From NCBI RefSeq assembly GCF_024281235.1, contig NZ_JAHWXY010000001.1, positions 1,178,001 to 1,242,000 of the forward strand: 64,000 nucleotides of DNA, written 5' to 3'. Below, piece by piece: positions 1 to 8,760 of the stretch. The position numbers were made by a program, and so were the translations under genes. The stretch is from Shinella daejeonensis. GTDB taxonomy: Bacteria > Pseudomonadota > Alphaproteobacteria > Rhizobiales > Rhizobiaceae. How positions within the stretch are numbered: the first letter of the stretch is position 1; each line of letters begins with the position of its first letter. The notes beneath the pieces are model-generated. The model made no database searches. It had not been told where the DNA came from and worked only from the letters and a program-made list of their open reading frames with translations.

Positions 1-742
1 TGAAACAGGACCCGTCCGCCTCGATCTCCACCCGGGCGTCGACCCGGAAGATGTCGGCGAGCAGATGGTCGGTCAGGATTTCGGGCGGGCGGCCAAGCGC
101 GGCCAGCCGTCCCTCATGAAGAACCGCGACGCGGTCGCAAAACAGCGCGGCATGGTTGAGGTCGTGCAGGGCGGCGACGACAGTAAGGTTGCGGGAGCGC
201 ACGAGATCGAGAATGCCGACCTGATGCTCGATATCGAGATGGTTGGTGGGTTCGTCGAGGATCAGCAGGCGCGGCTCCTGCGCCAGCGCCCGCGCGATAT
301 GGATCCGCTGGCGCTCGCCGCCCGAAAGGGTCTGCCACGGCCGGTCGGCGAAGGCCCGCATGTCGACATCGTCCAATGCGCGATCGATAATGGCTTCGTC
401 CTCGGCCGACCACGGGGAAAGCGCGCTCAGATGCGGCGTCCGCCCAAGCTCCACCGCCTGGCGCACATTGAGCCTTTCGCCGGTCTCCGCCTGCTGCTCG
501 ACGAAGGCGACCTTCCGGGCGACATCGCGCCGTGGCAGCCGCGCGATATCGCGGCCCTCCAGAAGCACGCTGCCTGTGACGGGCCGGCGCAGGCCGGCGA
601 TCATCGACAGCAGGCTCGTCTTGCCGGAACCATTCGGGCCGACGATACCGAGAAATTCACCGGGCATGATCTCCAGCGAGACATCGTCGACGATCGTCCG
701 GCGGCCGGCCTTCCAGCCAAGATTGCGCGCTGCCAGTTTCAT
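1..742 (-). CDS. btuD: Cobalamin ABC transporter ATP-binding protein (partial, 3' end outside window)
   Basis: This is the ATPase of a FecCD/BtuCD-type importer; it hydrolyses ATP at the inner face of the cytoplasmic membrane. The reverse-strand frame opens with MKLAARNLGWKAG and shows a Walker A (GPNGSGKTSLL), the signature LSGGERQR and Walker B LLILDEPTNHLD. The ATG overlaps the permease stop by 4 bases (ATGA), so the two are translationally coupled. The frame stays open to base 1, so about 247 codons are visible and the C-terminus is missing. The B12 assignment rests on the riboswitch ahead of the operon; the ATPase itself would equally fit a ferric-siderophore system. Confidence 0.85.
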   Translation of the reverse strand, partial: MKLAARNLGWKAGRRTIVDDVSLEIMPGEFLGIVGPNGSGKTSLLSMIAGLRRPVTGSVLLEGRDIARLPRRDVARKVAFVEQQAETGERLNVRQAVELGRTPHLSALSPWSAEDEAIIDRALDDVDMRAFADRPWQTLSGGERQRIHIARALAQEPRLLILDEPTNHLDIEHQVGILDLVRSRNLTVVAALHDLNHAALFCDRVAVLHEGRLAALGRPPEILTDHLLADIFRVDARVEIEADGSCF

Positions 743-1767
743 CGCGTCACCGGCCTTCGGATGAGGATCAGCGCGAAAGCGGGCGCCCCGACAAGCGCCG
801 TCATCACACCGATCGGCAGGACCTGGCCGGGGATGACGGTGCGCGACAGGATATCCGCGCCGATCATGAAAGCCGCACCTGCGAGCGCCGCTGCCGGCAG
901 CAGCACGCCGTGACGAACGCCGACGATCAACCGGGCGGCATGCGGAACGACGAGACCGACGAAGCCGATCGAGCCGACGATGCTCACCATGGTGGCGGTC
1001 ATGAGCGCGGTGACCGCGATCATCGTCGCATAGACGCGACGAACGGGCACGCCGAGCGAAGCCGCCGATTGCGGGCCGAAGGCGAAGGCGTCGAGCGAGC
1101 GCGCATAGAGCCAGCAGATCGCAAGCCCCCCGAGCGCCACCGGCAGCGCCAGAAAGACATCCGGCCAGCGCACGCCGGAAAGGTTGCCCAGCAGCCAGAA
1201 CATGATGCCGCGCGCCTGATCGGCGGTCGCCGATTTCGTCACGACGAAGGACGTGAGCGCATTGAACAGTTGCGACCCGGCAATCCCCGCAAGGATGATG
1301 GCGACAGGGCCGCGCCCGGATCGCAAGGCCAGCAGCGCCACCAGACCGAAGGCGACCAGCGCGCCTGCGAACGCGCCTGCCGACAGCGAGAAAAAGCCGC
1401 CGCCGAAACCGAGGATCGCCACCGCGACGGCGCCGCTCGACGCCCCGGCGGATATGCCGAGGATATAGGGATCGGCAAGCGCGTTGCGCAGCAGCGATTG
1501 CAGCACCACCCCGCAAACCGCAAGCGACGCACCGCAGGCGGCCGCCACCAGCGCCCGGGCGATGCGATAGTTCCAGACGATGCCCGCGTCGATGGGATCG
1601 AGGTCATGGCCGGCATCCCACAGCCGGTTCGCCACGGTCTTGACAACCGTGGCGAGCGGGATCGCGGTCTCGCCGATCGCCGCACCGGACGCCAGCGCGA
1701 CGAACAGCACCGCCAGCGCTGTCACGCCGCCGGCGACGACCCGCAGCAACGCAGGCGAAAACCTCAC
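739..1767 (-). CDS. btuC: Cobalamin ABC transporter permease, FecCD family
   Basis: At 342 residues with about nine to ten hydrophobic segments, this has the usual size and pattern of the FecCD/BtuC permease family. Recognisable family stretches are RNALADPYILGISAGAS near residue 94 and GSIGFVGLVVPHAARL near residue 266, which form the coupling region to the ATPase. It starts inside the end of the binding-protein gene (4-base overlap) and its stop overlaps the start of btuD, so btuF-btuC-btuD are one tightly packed operon. The substrate is inferred to be cobalamin because a B12 riboswitch precedes btuF. Confidence 0.88.
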   Translation of the reverse strand: MRFSPALLRVVAGGVTALAVLFVALASGAAIGETAIPLATVVKTVANRLWDAGHDLDPIDAGIVWNYRIARALVAAACGASLAVCGVVLQSLLRNALADPYILGISAGASSGAVAVAILGFGGGFFSLSAGAFAGALVAFGLVALLALRSGRGPVAIILAGIAGSQLFNALTSFVVTKSATADQARGIMFWLLGNLSGVRWPDVFLALPVALGGLAICWLYARSLDAFAFGPQSAASLGVPVRRVYATMIAVTALMTATMVSIVGSIGFVGLVVPHAARLIVGVRHGVLLPAAALAGAAFMIGADILSRTVIPGQVLPIGVMTALVGAPAFALILIRRPVTR

Positions 1768-2774
1768 TTCGCCAGGCCGGAGGATGCCAGCGCATCGGCC
1801 AGCACCTCGATGCCGTCGATCGTCCTGATCGTCGGATTCATCGCCTGTGCATCCATGACCACGATCCGCTTCTGCGTCACCGCCGGCATCAGGCCTGTCA
1901 CCGGATCGCTGTCGAGGAACTCCAGCTTCACGGCGATATCATCGGCCGGAAAACGGCGACGGTCCATCTTGCCGGCCACGATAACGGTCGGATCGGCACG
2001 GGCGATCGTTTCCCAGCCGACGGTCGGCCATTCTTCCTCGCTCTCGATAACGTTGCGCAAGCCGAGCGTGGACATGATATAGCCCGGCGCGCCGCTCTGT
2101 CCGGCGACATAGGGATCGATGTCGAGTTCGGCGCTGGAGAACCAGAAGACCGCCGAGACATCGCCCTTGAGGCCGGCGATCTTCCGGCGGGCGGCCTCCT
2201 CGCGCGCCTTGAGATCGGCGATGAGCGCATCGCCCTGCGCCTTGACGTTGAAGATGCGGGCGAGATCGTCGATCTCCTGATAGATCAGGTCGGTCGAGAA
2301 TTTCGCCGTCCGCAGGCCGTCGCCGCCCCCGGAATTGTCCTTGCCCACGCAATCGGCGGGCGACGTATAGACCGGAATGCCGAGTTCCAGGAACTGCTCC
2401 GGGGTGGCGACCACGCCTTCCGGGCCGATCTGCCACTGGAACTGGGTCGCCACCATGTCGGGCCGGGTCGCCACCACGCTCTCGAAGCTCGGATCGTTGT
2501 CGGCAAGGCGGGGCACGTTCTCGTTGACCGCCTCATATCCCGGCAGAACGGGACCGATCCACAGCGCCGTACCGACCACCTTCTCGGCAAGTCCGAGCAG
2601 ATAGAGTATCTCCGTGGAACTCTGTCCGACGGCGACGACACGCTTGGGCGCCTCGGCGAAGGTCACGTCCTGGCCGCAATTCTTCAGTGTCAGCGGATAT
2701 TCGGTCTGGTCGGCGAAAGCATGGCCGGCGCCGAGGGCGAGAAAGGTGGCGGCAAGAAGGGCACGGATGGACAA
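1764..2774 (-). CDS. btuF: Periplasmic cobalamin-binding protein, BtuF/FecB family
   Basis: This is the solute receptor of the B12 importer. It begins with a signal peptide (LSIRALLAATFLALGAGHAFA, cleaved before DQTEYP) followed by a helical-backbone binding fold (PKRVVAVGQSSTEILYLLG). I place the start at the TTG at 2774, preceded by an AAAGGA Shine-Dalgarno at good spacing and giving a normal signal peptide. A longer reading from an ATG at 2825 adds 17 residues and has no better ribosome site. It is the first gene after the riboswitch at about 2960-3155, so its expression should fall when B12 is abundant. Confidence 0.85.
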   Translation of the reverse strand: MSIRALLAATFLALGAGHAFADQTEYPLTLKNCGQDVTFAEAPKRVVAVGQSSTEILYLLGLAEKVVGTALWIGPVLPGYEAVNENVPRLADNDPSFESVVATRPDMVATQFQWQIGPEGVVATPEQFLELGIPVYTSPADCVGKDNSGGGDGLRTAKFSTDLIYQEIDDLARIFNVKAQGDALIADLKAREEAARRKIAGLKGDVSAVFWFSSAELDIDPYVAGQSGAPGYIMSTLGLRNVIESEEEWPTVGWETIARADPTVIVAGKMDRRRFPADDIAVKLEFLDSDPVTGLMPAVTQKRIVVMDAQAMNPTIRTIDGIEVLADALASSGLAK

Positions 2775-2959
2775 GGCGGGATCCTTTCGGAAGACAGAGC
2801 GTGGCACGGCGGCGGGCAAAGGCACGTCACGCGCAAAGACCGGGATATCGGAAGAACCGCAGCGCGGAATGCGGCGGAAAATCCGGCTTTCGGGCGAATC
2901 AGCAGGGGATCGGCGTCATGGTCATCCTTTCCGAGCTTCCCCGCTCGCAATGGTGCGTT

Positions 2960-3155
2960 TCGCTTGACGGCAGGTCTCCTGGCTCGCGGATAGGAAGCTT
3001 CTCATCTGCCTTCCCATGCGGGCGCGCCCGCACAGTGGCATGACGCCCGAAAGCGCCACGAGGATGATCGGCATCCGCTTACAGTTGCGGGGGCAGCCAC
3101 GGGTTCGGTCCCATTCGGGTCGCTCTCACCGTGTTCCCTTTTAATCCCGGCGATC
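2960..3155 (-). promoter_or_regulatory. Cobalamin (B12) riboswitch
   Basis: Read on the reverse strand, this leader holds the conserved B12-element blocks in order: AAAGGGAA followed by GGTG, then GCTGCCCCCGCAACTGTAAG (the B12 box core), then GCCACTGT, then GGGAAGGC, then GCCAGGAGACCTGCC at the 3' side. The order and spacing match the cobalamin riboswitch family. It ends about 190 bases before the btuF TTG start, leaving room for an expression platform. The outer boundaries are approximate. Confidence 0.93.
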
Positions 3156-3227
3156 TCTATCGCCCGGAACCGTCATCTCAAGCTCTACGTATGGAAGCGG
3201 TGCGGCGTCAAGGCCCCCCGGCGGCCT

Positions 3228-3292
3228 GCCGTCTTTCCTCCCCGGTTTCCGGCCGGCGGCGGGCGAGACGGAAACCGGGGAGGAAAGACGGC
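3228..3292. repeat. Large perfect inverted repeat (24-bp arms, 15-17-base loop)
   Basis: The arm at 3229-3251 is the exact reverse complement of 3269-3291, and one further base pair (3228/3292) extends it. The arms run through CTTTCCTCCCCGG and its complement. The element lies in the region that should hold the divergent promoters of the B12 operon and dnaJ, so it is not placed like an ordinary terminator. It may be a mobile palindromic element; no second copy was noticed in the window. Confidence 0.8.
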
Positions 3293-3356
3293 CGGTTGCC
3301 GGACGCCGGGTTGCTTCCCATATTGTCGGCAGACCCAGTATTGTCCGGAGTTTGAC

Positions 3357-4262
3357 GTGAAAAACCCCTATGATGTGCTCGGCGTGTCGCCCGCTGCGTC
3401 CCAGGCCGAGATCCAGAGCGCCTATCGCAAGCTCGCCAAGAAGCTGCATCCCGATCTCAACCCCGGCGACAAGACCGCCGAGGACAAGTTCAAGGACGTG
3501 TCCGCCGCCTACGACCTGCTCGGCGACGAGGACAAGCGCCGCAAATTCGACGCCGGCGACATCGATGCGGCCGGAGCGGAACGGCCGCGCCAGCACTTCT
3601 ACCGGGACTATGCCGGGGCGGACACCGGTCACGTCTACAACGACCCCTCCGGCTTTGCGGATTTCATGGAGACGGACGACATCATCGCGGACCTGCTGCG
3701 GCGCAGCCAGCAGGCGCATGCGAACCGTCGCGGCCAGGACATGCGCTACCGCCTGGCGATCAGCCTGGCCGAATCGATCGCCGGGGCGAGCAAGCGCATC
3801 ACCCTGCCGGACGGCGGTACGCTGGATGTGAAGATCCCGGCCGGCATGGTCAGCGGGCAGACCCTGCGCCTCAAGGGCAAGGGCGCCCCCGGCGGCAGGG
3901 GCGGGAAAGGCGGCGCCGGGGACGCGCTGATCGAGATCGAGGTGCTGCCCGATCCCCGCTTCGCGCAGGACGGGGACGATCTGACACTGGAGCTGCCGGT
4001 CTCCCTCAACGAGGCCGTGCTCGGCGGGCGCGTGCGGGTTCCAACGCCGGTGGGGGCCGTCACGATGACCGTGCCGAAAGGCTCGAATAGCGGCACGACG
4101 CTGCGCCTCAAGGGCAAGGGCGCACCCCGCCGCAACGGCGGCTTCGGCGACCAGTTCGTCAGGCTGAAGGTCGTTCTGCCGAGCCCGCCGGACCCCGAAC
4201 TGGAAGCGTTCGTCTCCACCTGGGAAAAGGGCAAGGCGTTCAACCCGCGCAAGGATGGCTGA
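3357..4262 (+). CDS. cbpA: DnaJ-class co-chaperone, CbpA-like (curved DNA-binding)
   Basis: This 301-residue protein has an N-terminal J domain with the HPD motif at residues 31-33, which stimulates DnaK ATPase. It then goes straight to the two C-terminal substrate-binding beta domains (RLKGKGAPGGRGGKGG and RLKGKGAPRRNGGFGD). It lacks the CXXCXGXG zinc fingers of true DnaJ, which is the CbpA/DjlA-type layout. The start is GTG at 3357 with CCGGAG upstream. The next gene, cbpM, begins two bases after the stop, supporting the CbpA-CbpM assignment. Confidence 0.9.
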   Translation: MKNPYDVLGVSPAASQAEIQSAYRKLAKKLHPDLNPGDKTAEDKFKDVSAAYDLLGDEDKRRKFDAGDIDAAGAERPRQHFYRDYAGADTGHVYNDPSGFADFMETDDIIADLLRRSQQAHANRRGQDMRYRLAISLAESIAGASKRITLPDGGTLDVKIPAGMVSGQTLRLKGKGAPGGRGGKGGAGDALIEIEVLPDPRFAQDGDDLTLELPVSLNEAVLGGRVRVPTPVGAVTMTVPKGSNSGTTLRLKGKGAPRRNGGFGDQFVRLKVVLPSPPDPELEAFVSTWEKGKAFNPRKDG

Positions 4263-4264
4263 CC

Positions 4265-4546
4265 ATGACGATGAACGAACGGGAATTTCTCAAGTCCGCC
4301 GGTTTGCAGGTTCAGGTGCTGGAGTTCTGGATCACCCGGGAATGGCTTGTTCCGCAACCCGAGCCGGACGGCAGGCGCTTCACCGACATGGATCTGGCGC
4401 GCGTCCGCCTGATCCGTGAATTGCAGTCGGAACTCGGCGCGAATGACGCCGGCGTCGACGTCATCCTGCATCTCATGGACCAGCTTCACGGGATGCGTCA
4501 GGTGCTCGCGCAACTGCGCCAGGAATTGCAGAAACCGTCCCCCTGA
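4265..4546 (+). CDS. cbpM: Chaperone modulator CbpM
   Basis: This 93-residue protein resembles the CbpM/MerR-like family. An N-terminal winged-helix-like part (EFLKSAGLQVQVLEFWI, then EPDGRRFTDMDLARVRLI) is followed by a helical tail (DVILHLMDQLHGMRQVLAQL) likely to form a coiled coil. In enterobacteria CbpM binds the J domain of CbpA and blocks its action with DnaK. It lies two bases after the cbpA stop, so the pair is co-transcribed. Confidence 0.85.
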   Translation: MTMNEREFLKSAGLQVQVLEFWITREWLVPQPEPDGRRFTDMDLARVRLIRELQSELGANDAGVDVILHLMDQLHGMRQVLAQLRQELQKPSP

Positions 4547-4593
4547 CGCGGCGTCGGAGCGTTTCCGGCCGCAAAGAGGACATCTGCTTATCC

Positions 4594-5106
4594 TTACCCG
4601 CCGGCAGCCTCCGGCGCGGAGGATCGCGGGGCCTGCGTGGCAAGGGCCATGGCGAGGCGCGCGCCGAGCACCAGATCCTCTTCGACCCCGAAGGCCTCAT
4701 GCAGAAGCATTCCGTCCCGCCCGATAATCGCCGAGGACGGCGTGCCGCGAAAACCGTATCGCCGCATGGTGACGGGGCTATCGGATTGGCCATCGGCCAG
4801 ATCGACGCCGACCGGCGAGGTCAGCCGGTATTCGTGGAGGAATGCCCTGAGCGTGACCGGCGTCATCGCCCGATGATGCTCGAAGACGGTGTGAAGTCCG
4901 ACGATCTGGAGATCCGTGGCGGCGAAGGCGCGCTCGACGCGCAGAACCTGCGGGATGGCGTGCGACACGCAGCCGGGACACAGAAGCTGGAAACTGTGCA
5001 GGAAGACCACCCGCCCCCGCAACCCCTTCAAAGTGAGGGGAGCCGGCGTGTTGAACCATTCGCTGACCGCCAGTTCCGGGGCCTCGAGATGGCCGGGCCG
5101 CTCCAT
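4594..5106 (-). CDS. Redoxin/thioredoxin-like protein with CPGC motif
   Basis: This 170-residue protein has a thioredoxin-like fold of the AhpC/TSA-redoxin type. A strand (GRVVFLHSF) leads into LLCPGCVSH, where the two cysteines form a CXXC-like redox site, and a cis-proline region follows (GFRGTPSSAIIGRDG). No signal peptide is visible, so it probably acts in the cytoplasm as a thiol peroxidase or disulfide reductase. It is convergent with cbpM and on the same strand as the downstream-ending ctaD. The exact substrate cannot be told. Confidence 0.72.
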   Translation of the reverse strand: MERPGHLEAPELAVSEWFNTPAPLTLKGLRGRVVFLHSFQLLCPGCVSHAIPQVLRVERAFAATDLQIVGLHTVFEHHRAMTPVTLRAFLHEYRLTSPVGVDLADGQSDSPVTMRRYGFRGTPSSAIIGRDGMLLHEAFGVEEDLVLGARLAMALATQAPRSSAPEAAGG

Positions 5107-5225
5107 GCTGCTTCCCTTTCGCTGCCCATGACCCCGGTGCTTTTACCGGCCGGTGCGTTACGATCATCCTGCACCATCAACCGCAGCGGGCCAACCGCAC
5201 CCGGTGCGGATTTTCAGCCCCTCTC

Positions 5226-6824
5226 TCAGCGGATCAGCGGCAGGGTTTCGAACTGGTGGAACGGCACCGGCGACGGCAGCGTCCATTCCAGCGTCGTGGC
5301 CCCTTCTCCCCAGGGATTGTCCGCCGCCTTGCGCTTGCGGACGAAGGCCTCGATCACCGCGACGAAGAAGACGGCAAGACCGGCGGCCGAGATATAGGAC
5401 CCGACGGAAGAAACCAGATTCCAGCCGGCAAAGGCGTCCGGATAGTCGGCATAGCGGCGCGGCATGCCGGCAAGCCCGAGGAAGTGCTGCGGGAAGAAGA
5501 CCAGGTTGACCCCGATGAAGGTCAGCCAGAAGTGCAGCTTGCCCAGCGTCTCGCTCATCATGTAGCCGCTCATCTTCGGGAACCAGTAGTACCAGGCCGC
5601 GAAGATGGCGAAGGCGGCGCCGAGCGACAGGACATAATGGAAGTGCGCGACGACATAATAGGTGTCGTGCAGGACCCGGTCGATGCCGGGATTGGCGAGA
5701 ACGACGCCGGTGACGCCGCCGATGGTGAAGAGCAGCACGAAGCCCGTCGCCCAGAGCATCGGCGTGGTGAAGCGGATCGAGCCGCCCCACATCGTCGCGA
5801 TCCACGAGAACACCTTGATGCCCGTCGGAACTGCGATGACCATCGAGGCGAAGGCGAAATAACGCTGCGAATCCAGCGACAGGCCGACCGTGAACATGTG
5901 ATGCGCCCAGACGACGAAGCCGATGGCCGAGATCGCCACCATGGCGTAGGCCATGCCGAGATAGCCGAAGATCGGCTTTCGCGCGAAGGTCGAGATCACA
6001 TGGCTGACGATGCCGAAGGCCGGCAGGATCATGATATAGACTTCCGGATGGCCGAAGAACCAGAACAGATGCTGGTAGAGGATCGGATCGCCACCGCCCG
6101 CCGGCTGGAAGAAGGTGGTGCCGAAGTTGCGGTCGGTCAGAAGCATGGTGATGGCCCCGGCCAGAACCGGCAGCGAGATCAGCAGCATGAAGGCGGTGAC
6201 CAGCAGCGACCAGGCAAACAGCGGCATCTTGTGCATGGTCATGCCGGGCGCGCGCATGTTGAAGATCGTGGTGATGAAGTTGATCGCCCCGAGGATCGAC
6301 GAGGCACCCGACAGATGGATCGCCAGGATGACGAAATCGACGGCCGGGCCGGGCTGGCCTTCCGCCGACGAATAGGGCGGATAGAGCGTCCAGCCGCCGC
6401 CGTGGCCGTTGACCGCCGCCGCACCGGGCACGAACAGCGACACCACGAAAAGCAAAAGCGAGGCCACCAGCAGCCAGAAGGAGATGTTGTTGAGGCGCGG
6501 GAAGGCCATGTCCGGCGCGCCGATCATGATCGGGATGAACCAGTTGCCGAAGCCGCCGATCAGCGCCGGCATGATGACGAAGAAAATCATCACCAGCCCA
6601 TGCGCGCTGACGACGACGTTATAGACCCCGGGATCGGAGAAGAATTGCAGGCCCGGTTCCTGCAACTCCATGCGCAGCGCCACCGAAAGGCCCGTGCCGA
6701 GGATACCCGAGAGCATGGACAGCATCAGATAGAGGGTGCCGATATCCTTGTGATTGGTGGAAAGCAGCCAGCGGGCGACGAAGCCCGGCCGGTGATCCGC
6801 TTCGATGACTGTGTCTTGCGACAT
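5226..6824 (-). CDS. ctaD: Cytochrome c oxidase subunit I, aa3 type (orphan)
   Basis: This 532-residue, about 12-helix haem-copper oxidase subunit I has all visible metal ligands: H75 (haem a, SAHGLVM), H259 with cross-link tyrosine Y263 (GHPEVY), H308-H309 (WAHHMF), and H394/H396 (AHFHYV). Proton-path residues D104 (GAPDMAF), E261 and K337 (PTGIKVF) are present, as in A-type enzymes. The start is the ATG at 6824; the frame continues upstream but homology begins at [14 protein letters not shown]. No subunit II, III or assembly genes are adjacent, so it must pair with subunits encoded elsewhere. An FNR-like box lies 172 bases upstream. Confidence 0.93.
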   Translation of the reverse strand: MSQDTVIEADHRPGFVARWLLSTNHKDIGTLYLMLSMLSGILGTGLSVALRMELQEPGLQFFSDPGVYNVVVSAHGLVMIFFVIMPALIGGFGNWFIPIMIGAPDMAFPRLNNISFWLLVASLLLFVVSLFVPGAAAVNGHGGGWTLYPPYSSAEGQPGPAVDFVILAIHLSGASSILGAINFITTIFNMRAPGMTMHKMPLFAWSLLVTAFMLLISLPVLAGAITMLLTDRNFGTTFFQPAGGGDPILYQHLFWFFGHPEVYIMILPAFGIVSHVISTFARKPIFGYLGMAYAMVAISAIGFVVWAHHMFTVGLSLDSQRYFAFASMVIAVPTGIKVFSWIATMWGGSIRFTTPMLWATGFVLLFTIGGVTGVVLANPGIDRVLHDTYYVVAHFHYVLSLGAAFAIFAAWYYWFPKMSGYMMSETLGKLHFWLTFIGVNLVFFPQHFLGLAGMPRRYADYPDAFAGWNLVSSVGSYISAAGLAVFFVAVIEAFVRKRKAADNPWGEGATTLEWTLPSPVPFHQFETLPLIR

Positions 6825-7486
6825 CGCTTGCGCCTTTCCCTTGCGGCAGGACGGCGGGGCCGGGGGCGAAAGCGTCCGGCCTTGGAGACCCGCCCCGGTG
6901 CTGTCCTGCAACCGGTCCGCACGATCTGGCCTGATGGATGCCGCGGGACCGGATATAAACGTCGGGCTTCGGCCCCCGACACGGCCAAGGCGTTGTTGCG
7001 GTTCGTCAATTCCGTGGACCGGCGCGCTCCGCAGCGGTTGGAAAGAGTGTGGAGCAGGCCGAAAGCAGTTGGCAAACGGAATTAAATGCCACTTGACCGC
7101 AAGAAAATTGCACTCAACCGGGATATCATCAGGGCTCCGCTCCCGTCCCCGGAAAAGCCCGACACCGGCTTGCCGAAAAAAATAGCAAACGGCCGAGGGG
7201 AATGTTGTCCCAGGAATTTCCTTTGCCGCAAAACGTCCGCCACGCCGCGCGCTGCTATCGTGGAACAGGCATCTCAACTCGCAATGGCTGCAATTCTTTT
7301 GCATTGAAGACGCAATATCATTCGTTTGTCTGCGCTGCGACGCATGGTCGATAGTCCCGCTCGACCCGTGGAAAACACCGGAATTCCAGCGTCTGGCAAG
7401 CAAGCGCCGCCGCCATCGAAACGATGGCGCGGGGGCCGCCTCGGCTGATCCCGGACGGACTATCTGCAAGGAAAGGATTGAAAGCC
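6825..7486. other. Intergenic region between divergent ctaD and rhodanese genes
   Basis: About 660 bases hold no convincing gene. The reverse-strand frame that continues upstream of ctaD is open by chance and has no protein-like content. The region contains one FNR/NNR-type box (6996-7009) and an AT-richer stretch around 7080-7330 suited to promoters. The rhodanese ribosome site GGAAAGGA lies at its right end. Confidence 0.6.
6996..7009. promoter_or_regulatory. FNR/NNR-type box upstream of ctaD
   Basis: The 14-base sequence TTGCGGTTCGTCAA has the TTG-N8-CAA spacing of Crp/FNR-family sites used by FNR, FixK, NNR and DnrR. It lies 172-185 bases before the ctaD start. Two further sites of the same form occur in the same cluster, at 11500-11513 and 11922-11935. 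Confidence 0.5.
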
Positions 7487-8353
7487 ATGACGAAAGCAGC
7501 AACCGATTCCCTCGTGACGGTGGACTGGCTGAAGGACCATCTCGATGATCCCAAGGTGCGGGTCTTCGAAGTCAGCGTCGACACCGGCGTCTATGAGAAG
7601 GGCCATATCCCCGGCGCCGTCGACCTCAACTGGCACACCGATCTCGTCGACACCGTGAACCGCGACATCGCCTCACGCGAGAAATTGCAGGAGCAGCTTC
7701 GCCGCGCCGGCGTCGACAAGGATACGACGGTCATCATCTACGGCGATCACAACAACTGGTTCGCCGCCTGGGGCGTCTGGGTTCTCGACGTCTACGGCTT
7801 CGGCGAACGCGCCAAACTGCTCGACGGCGGCCGCAAGCTCTGGGAAGCGCGCGGCCTGCCGCAGACGGCCGAAGTCCCGACCTATGCCGCCACGACGCTG
7901 GAACTGCCCGAGCGCGACGACAGTCTTCGCGCCCGCCTCGTCAATACGCTCGATTTCGCGGAAGGCCGGGTCGACGGCAAGCTCGTCGACATCCGCTCGC
8001 CCGACGAATACCTCGGCAAGATCTTCGCCCCCGAAGGCGTCAAGGAACTGTCGATCCGGGCCGGGCACATTCCGGGCGCGGAAAACGTGCCGTGGGCGAC
8101 CATCGTCAACGACGACGGCACCTATAAACCCGTTGAGGAGATCCGCCGCATCTATGCCGAAAAAGGTATCGACGGATCGAGCCCGGTCATCACCTATTGC
8201 CGTATCGGCGAACGGTCGAGCCATACGTGGTTCGCCCTGAAACGCCTCCTTGGCTACGACGCCCGCAACTATGACGGCTCCTGGACCGAATATGGCAATG
8301 CCGTCGGCGTCCCGGTGGTCAACCGGAGCGGCACCGTCTGGCTCGGCAAATAG
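7487..8353 (+). CDS. Sulfurtransferase (thiosulfate/3-mercaptopyruvate), tandem rhodanese
   Basis: This 288-residue protein has two rhodanese domains (about 10-125 and 160-285). The second carries the catalytic cysteine C238 in the loop [12 protein letters not shown], a form typical of the CysA2/SseA-like thiosulfate sulfurtransferases. The first domain has no cysteine at its loop (YGDHNN) and is structural. The ATG at 7487 is preceded by GGAAAGGA. A strong terminator follows the stop. Its position beside Fe-S-related genes (NsrR, DUF59) suggests sulfane-sulfur supply or repair of Fe-S centres under NO stress, which is inference. Confidence 0.88.
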   Translation: MTKAATDSLVTVDWLKDHLDDPKVRVFEVSVDTGVYEKGHIPGAVDLNWHTDLVDTVNRDIASREKLQEQLRRAGVDKDTTVIIYGDHNNWFAAWGVWVLDVYGFGERAKLLDGGRKLWEARGLPQTAEVPTYAATTLELPERDDSLRARLVNTLDFAEGRVDGKLVDIRSPDEYLGKIFAPEGVKELSIRAGHIPGAENVPWATIVNDDGTYKPVEEIRRIYAEKGIDGSSPVITYCRIGERSSHTWFALKRLLGYDARNYDGSWTEYGNAVGVPVVNRSGTVWLGK

Positions 8354-8376
8354 GCAAGGCCGCACAGGCAATCCTT

Positions 8377-8416
8377 CCGCCCTCGCGGCCATTGTCGCGA
8401 GGGCGGCTTCGTTTTT
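8377..8416 (+). terminator. Rho-independent terminator after sulfurtransferase
   Basis: An 11-base GC stem, CCGCCCTCGCG (8377-8387) pairing with 8396-8406, encloses an 8-base loop. It is followed within six bases by a run of T (8412-8416). It isolates the rhodanese gene from the NsrR operon just downstream. Confidence 0.85.
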
Positions 8417-8425
8417 ATCGTCCCC

Positions 8426-8450
8426 AAAGATATATTGAAAATATATCTTT
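8426..8450. promoter_or_regulatory. NsrR-like operator palindrome
   Basis: Two perfect 11-base arms, AAAGATATATT (8426-8436) and its reverse complement (8440-8450), are separated by GAA. Size, symmetry and AT-rich centre resemble the NsrR site seen in proteobacteria (AAGATGYATTT half-sites). It lies 19 bases before the start of the small gene at 8470 that precedes the NsrR-like regulator, so autoregulation is likely. Confidence 0.65.
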
Positions 8451-8469
8451 TATCGGATAAGAAGGACGC

Positions 8470-8718
8470 ATGAGAAGACAGGCGGGACCAGCCATGACGT
8501 CAGCGACCCATGAGCGGCTCTACATCTCCACGAACGGGCTCCTGCGCCCCATCGGTCCGGATGACACGGCCCTGCGCGCAGCGCTGGAGGCGCGCGCCGC
8601 AAAAGCCTATGACCGCTGTCATTCCGACGACAGTTTCGCCGATCTGAAACGCCGCGCACGCTTTTCCAAGGAGGATCAGGGTCTTCTCAAGGACTGGCTG
8701 GCGGCAGTCGAGGCATAG
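8470..8718 (+). CDS. Small conserved-looking protein of unknown function in NsrR operon
   Basis: I do not recognise this 82-residue protein. It is soluble and charged, with no signal peptide or membrane segment, and has single-site features only (one cysteine in YDRCHSDDSFAD, several histidines). The ATG at 8470 has AAGGA five bases upstream; a second ATG at 8494 would give 74 residues. It is the first gene behind the NsrR-like palindrome and lies about 40 bases before the Rrf2 regulator, so it is probably part of a nitric-oxide-responsive operon. Confidence 0.6.
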   Translation: MRRQAGPAMTSATHERLYISTNGLLRPIGPDDTALRAALEARAAKAYDRCHSDDSFADLKRRARFSKEDQGLLKDWLAAVEA

Positions 8719-8760
8719 GCGGCGAATGTCACCGTCCCGCCGGCTGAACAGGGAGGCATG

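Noticed and set aside
5226-6824. Loss of the K-channel lysine in the oxidase subunit, suggested by IRFTTPM
   Set aside because: The K-channel lysine is in the PTGIKVF stretch (K337), which is intact.
5256-7085. A 609-codon open frame on the + strand
   Set aside because: It is antisense to ctaD, rich in Arg/Asp/Glu/His repeats, with no family resemblance; ctaD has all catalytic residues.
7291-7316. TTG/CAA pairs near 7300 and 7093 as further FNR boxes
   Set aside because: Spacings between TTG and CAA are 4, 6 or 11 bases, not the required 8.
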